64,000 bases of DNA from Crossaster papposus (taxonomy: Eukaryota; Echinodermata; Asteroidea; Velatida; Solasteridae), in contig JBAIAA010000436.1 in the NCBI GenBank assembly GCA_037893245.1, forward strand, positions 744,001-808,000. Direction: 5' to 3'. Position 1 is the stretch's first letter. Each line of letters starts with the position of its first letter. A program made the position numbers and the translations under genes. Under the pieces are notes generated by a model. It saw only the letters and a list, made by a program, of their open reading frames with translations. It ran no database searches and was not told the DNA's origin. Shown here one piece after another: positions 55,204 through 64,000 of this stretch.

Positions 55204-55589
55204 GGCACTAGGGTGGCCCTGAAAGGACATCACACATCGCATATTCTGCGATTTCGCGCATTCTGCGCGAATTTGAACGATGACAAACATGTTATCGTAT
55301 ATAAGCATATATCTGAGATGTGGAAGATTTTATTGTAGATTTCTGCACACATTTATGTGATAATGAATATTTTCTGGGCAGATTTTTGAAAAGTCGCATA
55401 TTTTTATTTTAGATTTCAAGTTCTGCGCAGATTTCTTAGTACGCAAATTTGTGCGATGTCGCACGGATCATGGGCACGTACATGTACATTTTCATTGCAC
55501 ATTTAATTATGCGCAGCTATATGTCGCACTCACGTAGGCCTACAGCAGATTTATATGCAGATTTATGTGCACATTTCTGCCGCGATGTC

Positions 55590-55755
55590 AGCACATACGA
55601 CGTTTTGAAAGTTGAACCGCGACGTTTTGACTGTTATGATGCTCTAAAACGGACAGGCAACGTCGTGGTTCAACTTTCAAAACGTCGTAGTTCAACTTTC
55701 AAAACGTCGTACTTCAACTTCCAATTAACGTCGTGGTTCAACTTTCGCGCGCTTT
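55590..55755. repeat. Short tandem and inverted repeats, ACGTCGTGGTTCAACTTTC type
   Basis: Four copies of AACGTCGTNNTTCAACTTTC at 55660-55750 and one inverted copy (GTTTTGAAAGTTGAACCGCG) at about 55602 can form a hairpin. No coding meaning seen. Confidence 0.7.
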
Positions 55756-56032
55756 TACCTGGCTCAAGGTAGCCGCGTATTCGGCCGAATCTCTCCGCGC
55801 GGATTTAGTCCGCATTCACCAAAAGGCGACAAATATTTAATACATGCTGCAAAAGGTGATGCATTTTCTAAAAAAAAAATTGTCAATTTATTTAAAGAAT
55901 TTTTCGAAATAAACCGTAAATATAACAATACTTGTTCAAACCCTTGTAGATCATACAGCATATTAGCCACACTTGTTTAACCTTTCCTGTAATTGTGATG
56001 AAAAATTACAGTTAAAATAAAAATTGTAAGAA

Positions 56033-59000
56033 ATGGAAGCTTCAGCCAGAATGGCGACCGTTCCGGTTGCACCCAACGCCCCCAAGACTAGTGCAGAATC
56101 AGGATTGACTGTTGAACAGTGATTAGGCATTGGCGTTGGTATCGCTGGTGTCGTGGTCGCCGTGATTGGGATAATTCTGGCATTGCGTGAGTATGATTGG
56201 ATATGCCTGATAAGCTCCTTTCATTATTGACTCCATCCACGTCAAGAAAGTGAGAGTTAGGGAGTCACTATCGCCGCCATCTTGCCTGGAGCAAGTCCTA
56301 TTTGTCAATTTACGATTTAAATTATGAGATGGGAAGATAGATGTTTACATAAGTATGTGAAACCATCGAAATCGTATTTTATGTTACCCTCCTAATCCTA
56401 TGGGACTGTTGAAAACGAAACTAGTACAATGCGCCGAAACTGGGAGATGACGTCAGCAAACAAGATTAGTCTATGGCGAGCCGATTTAACATATATTACT
56501 TACGCTACAAAATTCGAGATATTTAGAGATATCTTTAAATGAATTTAAGACACAGTTAATTATTTTTACATTTTTTAAAATAATTAAAGATATATCTAAT
56601 TGTTTGAAAATATTTCTAAGGAAATAAATATAAAAATACACAAATAACAATAATAATACAAAAATAAAAATAGTTGTGTATTATAATACGAAAAAGTCGA
56701 TGAAAAGGTTGTATCGTAAAATTGGGCGTGATCCCTGGCCACACACATTGTGGTATTTATGACTTCTGACTAGCGCCCTCTAACAAAGATACTGACAATT
56801 TGGGGGACCGGCTCATGCGCCTAGAAGCGTTAATGCCTGAGTCAAAGGTTTGATCTAGTGTGTCAGGTTGGGGTTATAATAGAGCATTGATAGCATTATG
56901 TACAAATAAAATCATCGTTTATAATAGAAGTATTGTCACCTTAATTGTTGGCGAATTACACAAATGGTAAATTTGATATACAACCTGTCAATGAGCAGTT
57001 ACTGAATAAGAGCATTTTCTTTTTTAGTGAGATATTTACACGGTGATAACGTTATTGGTAGGTGCCCGGAGCGAAGGAGAGAAGGTATGCATTAGTTAAT
57101 TACGACTACGCCCAACCACTGCCTGGTAACCTGTTTAATGTTTGAAAACGGGCTCATGCTTAATGCCAATGCGAATCTGAATGCGATGTAAATGTGGCAC
57201 CACAAAGAATTCGCTGCAAAATTTGCCGCAGTTGACATGGGTTTAACTTTTCCGAATTCTCAGCGCGAACGCTCAGCCCTGACGTCATAGATTCGCGTTT
57301 TGAGCTCGTGTGAAAATCGGACTCCTATTACCTATAAAATGGTTGAACCCTATAATCCTAATTATCTTCACTTTAAACATGCGCAATGTTACCAATGAAC
57401 CCGCAATTATTGGAGTCTGAAAACATTTGTTTAACTGAATGGCGAATCTGTACGTCAGTGGTGATTTCTTGTCAACATTCGTGGGACGGGAAAACCAGCA
57501 ACTTGCAATATTCGGAAGAGTGGAGAGGGGGTCGTTTGACTCTAGATGGCGCTGTTCTCATATGTAGGTACATATGTTACGCCCATTTCTATAATTTGTT
57601 TTTTACAAACCAATCAGTATTTCGAAGAAAAAAAATCGGTATGAAAGAAGTGAAGTACATTTGAAAGAATTGATGCATGTACTGTGTAGTTATGCGGCTG
57701 GGGATTCCGGAAGGCCTAAAATAGGAGGGATATTCCAATTGCGTGACTGGAAGGGACAAATCATCAACACAAAAGACTGTATAGGGACGCGGCTTGGCCA
57801 CTCCCGTGTGCTATTTGTATTTGTTCAGAAAAGCCCCAGTCAAATAATTTGAATGCGACCTAACTCTTGGATGTCACGTTTTATTCAGGTCGGAGACGTC
57901 ACTCAGCGAACCAGGGAGATGACATCGAACAAGGGACACCATCGACAACTATGCCTACTGATTCAGGAGGTAAATCCACACGCAGAAAAATGGACGCATA
58001 ATTATGATTTAAGAAGTATCCGTTGATGGCCTAGGTTAAAATGATCCACGTTAAAAAAAAAAAACACTTTGGACAAATCATGACTAAATACTTTACCGAT
58101 AGTTTCTCGAACACTCTACTTCTATTGATCTTGAACTTTCTCAATAAATGAATTACAGACGAAACGGAACCCATTTTCATTATGTTTTGACAGGATTTTG
58201 TTGTTTTACTCTTCACATCTTAAACGAGTCAGCCAGGATACAGTACGACAAGGGATACTATAGACTCGATATCCCAACTCAACTTGCTGCCAATAAGTGT
58301 GAGCTAAAATTAAAATACCCGATTAACATGGTTTGATTTCGATTTGTCCTTTTGTTACATTAGAAACGAGTCCGTCGAGTGGGAGGGGACCAGGATGCAG
58401 TACGACACAGGAGACTCGACTCGATGACCCAACTCAACTTGCTGCTGATAAGTGCGAGGAGGCATTAAAAGACATCTACACCAGCACAGGTAGCTATGTG
58501 CAGATGCTTCCATGGGTGGATGATGACCAAAAAACACATCATGGACATCTACACAAAGCTACAATTAGAAAAAGGTGATAGGGATTTGAAAGGAAAGGTG
58601 AAATCGTATTGGGATATTTTCAAACTCAAAACAAGAGAGGGTCATCCAATTATACGGGCAATTTTAAGCGGAGGGGCTGGTCTAGGGAAAACGACTCTCC
58701 TTGACAAAATAGCTTACGATTGGGCCTGTGGTAATGTTGCTGCACTGAAAAAGTACAAGCTTGTTTTTGTGTTGAAAATGCGTTCCCTGCAACAAAAGTC
58801 GGATGTGATAGATGCACTGTTTGATGAAGATACCATTAATAGGGAAGACTTGAAATCCTTCATTGCAGCCAACCCTTACGACGTGTTGTTTCTGTTAGAT
58901 GGTTTTGATGAATTCAGGTCGACTGAGCTTGATGAGTCGGAGTTCGGTTCGATTCTTAAAATGCTTTAATCGAAAGGGAAAGTACGCAAAATGTAGTGTA

Positions 59001-60595
59001 CTTGTGACAACCCGCCCCTCACACTATTACAAGCTGGTAAGCGAGGACGATGTTGGGGAATATGTGCACAAATTTTATTCAGGAGAATCATCCAAAGCTG
59101 ATGGACTTTTTGAGAGAATTGTATCCTCTGATGTTTTATTAGATTTGGCCAAAAGTCACATGCTGTTGTTATTGATGTGCTTGTTATGGAAAGACAGTGC
59201 TACACTCCCTGACACCATGTTTCGACTTTCATAAGCAGGCACTGCGTTACATATTTCAACGTAAAACAAACATGTCAATAGAAGAGATTTCAAGGCTGGT
59301 TACTGCTATTGGAAAGGTTGCTTTGCGTGGTCTACTTTCTTCTCATCAAAAGTTATCATTCCAAGAGGCGGATTTTGAGCCAGATGTGCTTGAAAAGGCC
59401 TTGCGAGCTGGCATCCTCACCAGCGAGCGAGTCCGGAAGGGGATCGACATTTCCAAAACCGTTTATTATTCACAAGACGTTTCAAGAATGTTCCGCTGCG
59501 ATATACTACCAGAGTTTAACGGAAGACGAAACGCGTGAATTTGAAACGTTCTTTCGTCAAGTGTCTAATTTTGCTGGGTTTGAATACCTTCTGCGTTTTT
59601 GTTGCGGTGACAGTGATGGGCCACGGACAAATTCAATTTTGCAGATTTTATTGCATAAAGTGAAAAATAAAGGACATCTAAATGATAGCGCTATACAAAT
59701 AGCCTTGCATTGTTACTTTGAAAGTCAGAACCAGACATTGCCACCGTTGGAGTTAATTAATTCCGTCATTGATTCAATTCTAATTATGAAAGATCTAGGG
59801 AGTGATATTTCGACATCGTTTATGTACTTCCTAAACAACGTTACTGATGACTAAAAAGGGTGGCGGAAATACTTGCCTCGAAAAGATATATATATTAACA
59901 ATGGATCCTCACAGCATTCGACAGTTGGGTACAGAATACGGGAATTATGTGAACAGAATGACAAATCTTCAAAGAATTGAAGTAAGTAACCGAATAGTTG
60001 GATTTTCAGACACAAGTATATTTCTTGAAGACTGTACACGTTTCCTTTTGTCTCTATACGTCTGAAGAAAATGACGCAGCTTCAGGACGTGACCTTCAAT
60101 GATTGCAACCTAACAAGCAGTGACATGGAGCACATTGTTGGGCAACTGAGTAATCTGCCCAACCTTGTTAAATTGGATCTGTCTGACAATAATACCCTTA
60201 GTGGATCAGGTCGGCCATGGTCTCACTTGAAGGAAATCAAAAGCCTCAACAAACTAGTCTTGTCTCAGTGCGCATTGAGAAGTGATGACTTGAATCACAT
60301 TGCCGTGGCGCTGAGTAATCTGCCCAACCTTGTTGAATAATTGGATCTGTCTGACAATGAGACCCTTGGTGGATCAGGTCGGTCATGGTCTCAATTGAAG
60401 GAAATCAAAACGCTCAACAAATTAGTTTTGTGTTGGTGTGGATTGAGAAGTGATGACTTGGAGCACATTGCCGAGGCGCTGAGTAATCTGCCCAACCTTG
60501 TTGAATTGAATCTGTCTGGCAATAAGACCTTTAGTGGGTTATCAGGTCGGTCATGGTCTGTCCTGACAAAAATGAACCACCTCGTGAAGCAGTGA
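56033..60595 (+). pseudogene. Membrane-anchored NACHT-LRR (NLR) immune gene, broken
   Basis: Exon 1 (56033-56186) encodes a short leader and a transmembrane helix (LGIGVGIAGVVVAVIGIILAL split by nothing but preceded by an in-frame TGA at 56120). Exon 2 (57889-57969) joins in phase and starts RRRRHS, a typical cytosolic stop-transfer. Exon 3 from 58364 has LPWVDDDQK and then a NACHT ATPase: P-loop GGAGLGKTTLLDK, Walker B LFLLDGFDEF, and TTRPSHYY. A helical region with IHKTFQE follows. The end carries leucine-rich repeats (LSNLPNLVKLDLSDN, LNKLVLSQC, LSNLPNLVELNLSGN). NLR proteins sense microbial products and assemble signalling complexes. Breaks seen: the TGA in exon 1; frame changes near 58535, 58960, 59215, 59460, 59850 and 60060; and an inserted TAA at 60338-60340. 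Splice sites remain good. The breaks could partly be assembly errors, but several seem too many. Confidence 0.85.
58238..58325 (+). pseudogene. Decayed duplicate of the start of NLR exon 3
   Basis: CAGGATACAGTACGACA..GGATACTATAGACTCGAT then CCCAACTCAACTTGCTGCCA with ATAAGTGTGAG closely matches 58390-58460 in exon 3. The AG acceptor seen before exon 3 is not conserved upstream of this copy. A partial tandem exon duplication. Confidence 0.7.
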
Positions 60596-62428
60596 GTCAA
60601 ATGACCAGCCTGAAAGTGCTTTATAAATCATAGTCCCATCCATAATGGGCTCCGTACATGCAGCATTTTGAAAGTTCTTGGATCGTGCGCGTTTGCGTGT
60701 ACATAACTTCACTGCGCGATGGCGTTATACACTATTCTACTGACTTGGTATATATCAGCAGCTAATGTCAGAAATGACTTCCCTAAGATAATTGATCATG
60801 AAAGTCTCTTTTCATAATTCTATTCAGTACACAGACGCGGTCTCGGAGAACAAAGGACTAGAACAACTCTGTGGTAGTTTGTGTTGAAACAACCGTTAAA
60901 ACCCAACGATTGCCAACTTTTCAAAATAAAATAAAAACACGGTTCCAGTTTTTTCACCACCACTAACTTTTTCTCCGTCAACTTTTAGCCCCTCGTTAAA
61001 CGACCAGTTCCTTATTACGTCATGCGGATCGCTTTTCACGGAGCAATTATCTCGTAATTTAAACATGCATATTTGGTCTCACTTTATCCTAAACAAAAAT
61101 GGAGTGATTTACATACAATGTCAAGTAAGTAGACCCTTTAATAAATAGTAATAACATGCGTTTCAAGAAACCACATATTTTAAAATAGTTAGGAGAAACC
61201 TAGAATTCCGATCCCTGCAGCACAATCAAAAGTACAGATTTAAAACCTGAGCTTATTACGGCCAAAAGGTTCGATCTTCATTGTGATTTCTGACCAGAAA
61301 AGTGAGTTGTGTGGGTCTGGAGGGGCAGGGAACGAGAGAAAAAGAAAAGTATGTCTGGCACAGATCTGACAAGATTATTGAGAAATAAACCGAGACAAGA
61401 TGACGTCATGGTTGGTTTACACTCTCAAAATATTCTGGTCAATTTGGACTTGCAAAAACAGTCCCCAAACGTACCCTATAGCTGAATTCGGCTGTTGGAA
61501 GATGAACATCACACAGGCTAATAAACCACAGCCGACGTAAGCTGCATAAATACACAAAGTCGATTGAAAATTGCCAAACCTACGAACCCTTGTTATACTT
61601 CTGATATTACCCGAGATAACAATCCTGCTGGAATTCCCGCCAAGAATTGGATGACCCTCTTGTAAAATTGTAAATAAATACTGTGCTGTTGTCGATTTAT
61701 ATTCTGTATAATATAAGCTGCATGTGTTTTGTGTTTATCGCTGCGTGCATCGAACCAGTAACATTGTCATGTATGATGCAAAATGTGTGTAATGTAAAAG
61801 TTATGTATAAAATAAGACATTGTACATTAATGGATTTTATATGTGATTAATTGAACATCAGATGTTCCACTGTCAAGAAAGTTTTAAAGTGAAGTTTATA
61901 CTTCAACATTTAATGTTCACCTGAGAGTGAAGCCAAGTGGTTTCATCTCGAGGCTTTATAGACTGGTGCATGTCCATCTGTTTGGAACTAGACTGGTCTC
62001 TTTTCAGTATAGTCTGGTGACAGACTAGGGAGAGATTTTGACACAGTTGACTCAGTACTAAAGGCGTGTTGGACTGGTTGTTTCATATGCCAGTCTATTT
62101 TCTTGTGTTGCATGTTTTCAGTGCCGTAAGTTTTGAGACTCTCATACACAGTATCGAGAGTCGCAAATTTATGGACCAATGTTAACCTTTGACACCCTGG
62201 GTATGTAACGCAAAGTATGAATTTTGCAATAAATAACAACATGGTTGAACATGACATAGTAAGTACTTAATTGAATGAAGTTTAAAACAATGGGTTTTGT
62301 TGTTGATGAAAGCATAATATCTTAGAAATTATCACGACTAGTTTTAAATGGTCCATCCCATTTTGGGGATCAGTTTATTGTGAAACATTGATTACAAAAC
62401 AATGGGGAAAATGGTAGTTTAAATTGTC
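60596..62428. other. No gene recognised
   Basis: Downstream of the NLR relic. No frame with recognisable domains, no clear tandem array and no strong palindrome were found here. The sequence is AT-rich; some of it may be the old NLR 3' UTR. Confidence 0.4.
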
Positions 62429-62525
62429 TTAAAGGGATGATACACCATTTGCAGATATCGAAATTGTTTACTATACCGAATTATTAAGAAATATCTTACT
62501 TATTTGAAAGTAAATAATGATTAAC
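62429..62525. mobile_element. MITE family B, one end only
   Basis: TTAAAGGGATGATACACCAT followed by TTGCAGATATCGAAATTG and CCGAATTATTAAGAAATATC. The body and right end are missing. Confidence 0.7.
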
Positions 62526-63300
62526 AGATATTTCCATTTTTGTTAATCGCTACTTTCTAAGTACATGTAATAATAACATCACCAATGACGTTATTTTCTG
62601 GTTAAAATGCTTTTCAAATATTCAAGACTACAGTTTTTTTAAATGTAGTTTGTCATGTAAAATTAGTTACTCAACAATGGAGAAATTGGCTGGCTTAAAT
62701 TCTCTTAATTAAGCCTTTTGTAATAGTGTTATCATACTAAAGGTACAAACATAACTATCTATAGAGCGTTTAAATGTCGGTTTTACATAAAACAGTTTTA
62801 TATCTTTTTGTATAAAGTTTCACACAGTTTTAACACAGAGACGTACAACTGTAGTTATCTCTGTGATCGCTTGGAGTTTATATCAAAAACCTATCGAAGA
62901 TATTTCAAAGGAACCAAAATAAGAATGTCTTGTCAAAATTTGTATCTCTTTAAAGTTCTGTTCATTCAATCGGTTTTCTCTGTCATTTCTTTTTGTTTCG
63001 TTTCCTTTATTTAATCTCACCGTTCAGTTTAAAAGTTAAAAATCTTCTTTGCTTATCAAAATAGAATACATGCGTTAAATACGGACTATTCATCAATACC
63101 TGTGACAATTTAGCCCTCTAACGCAGTGGCGTAGACAGGGGTGCATGGCCTACCCCTCCCCCCCCCCCCCCCCCCCCCCCCCACAGACTCCCGGTTCCCC
63201 CAGGTGCCCCCCACAACAAACTTGACCTTCCCGTTTTCTTCCAAAACCAAACAGAGACTCAACAGACATATAAGCTAGTGCTGTGTGCATTTTCTAAAGT
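62526..63300. other. No gene recognised; contains a poly-C tract
   Basis: AT-rich sequence with a run of 25 C at 63158-63182. Open frames are short and without recognisable domains. Confidence 0.4.
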
Positions 63301-63699
63301 TTAAATGGAATATACATCATTTCGCTTGCTGTAATTTTCAAAAATGGATGGATTGGGGGCGGGGAGTATGTTATAGCAAATATTGTTACACTGACTTTCT
63401 TTAGACGTTTTGGGTTCGTAGATGCTGGACAAAAATCCACAAAAACCAATCATGTTCTTGTAGTCAGGTACCCTGACCCAACGATGAAACGAATCAATTT
63501 GTAGACGTTGGGGGAATTGTAAGGTCTGAGAATCAGTTGTATATCCCTTCACAGGTGTGTAATCAATTGCAATAAAATGTGGAATAACTAGATATGAACA
63601 ATTAGAAGCAGTATTTGAAAAAGTTGTGTTTTCCTCCAACGCTGGTCGGCCGACCAGCGTTGGAAATCGATACACAAATACCACTCTACCGGGAGCCAT
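63301..63699 (-). CDS. Hypothetical open frame of 132 codons
   Basis: ATG at 63699 begins MAPGRVVFVYRFPTLVGRPA and the frame ends at 63301. I recognise no domain, signal peptide or membrane segment. The beginning includes a perfect 28-bp DNA palindrome (63636-63663). Isolation, lack of splice context and no family match make it more likely chance than gene, but it has a proper ATG and mixed codon use. Confidence 0.2.
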   Translation of the reverse strand: MAPGRVVFVYRFPTLVGRPALEENTTFSNTASNCSYLVIPHFIAIDYTPVKGYTTDSQTLQFPQRLQIDSFHRWVRVPDYKNMIGFCGFLSSIYEPKTSKESQCNNICYNILPAPNPSIFENYSKRNDVYSI

Positions 63700-64000
63700 G
63701 ATTTTACAGGATATGCTTCAGACTGCCATTACCTAACAGTCCAGAGTAAAGTGTTGTGTGATCATTTAGTAATTTATTTTGTTTGATGCTTGCAAATGTT
63801 GCATATTCCCTTTAAGGTTATAGTCTACCATTTGTCAGTTGTGAATTTTTATTCAACCGTATAAACCGTGTCAGCAGGAGTTCTTAAAATCTAACAAAAT
63901 TGTACTTAACAACTAACCTGACAAAGTTTTAGCTTTGTGAATGCTTTAAACTCTGAGAAAACATTATTCAAAGATTGCGATTTTGAACATATTATGTTAT

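Overview
The window is nuclear DNA of an animal: long AT-rich stretches, small coding exons with GT..AG introns, tRNA-derived SINEs, a CR1/L2-like LINE tail, many palindromic MITEs, a Gypsy-type LTR element and a NACHT-LRR immune gene relic. The gene set (FBXO34/46, MTO1, DGCR2, MIOX, a membrane-anchored NLR) fits an invertebrate deuterostome. An echinoderm, or possibly a hemichordate or amphioxus, is my best inference; the species cannot be read from the sequence.

Layout. 1-636 holds the 3' end of an F-box gene of the FBXO34/FBXO46 family (+). 7237-18671 (-) is a complete 17-exon MTO1 gene (mitochondrial tRNA wobble-uridine modification, 685 codons). 19924-28468 (+) is a complete 8-exon DGCR2-type membrane protein gene, head to head with MTO1 across 1.25 kb. 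34617-52601 (-) is a complete 11-coding-exon MIOX gene (myo-inositol oxygenase, 301 codons), convergent with DGCR2. Intron 2 of MIOX carries a long inverted repeat holding a whole-looking, young Gypsy element (41855-50096). 56033-60595 (+) is a broken NLR gene with a transmembrane first exon, a NACHT domain and leucine-rich repeats. 60596-64000 has no recognisable gene.

Most striking observation. The 2.5-kb minisatellite at 4829-7330, about 34 units of about 74 bp, is not anonymous DNA. Read on the minus strand, each unit is a copy of the last coding exon of MTO1, including the conserved TPAA..LL..VKR motif of the GidA/MTO1 C-terminus. The unit nearest the gene is the functional exon, and the stop codon is created by the frame change on entering the second unit.

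Two other tandem arrays also sit against splice sites: a 14-bp array starting about 11 nt inside MIOX intron 7, and an 18-bp array just upstream of the DGCR2 lectin exon.

MITEs dominate the rest. At least three families are flanked by TTAA (piggyBac-like). One of them, with TIR beginning CCAGTTCGCGCCGG, occurs about ten times. The four complete or near-complete host genes are unrelated in function and look like an ordinary gene neighbourhood, not an operon-like system.
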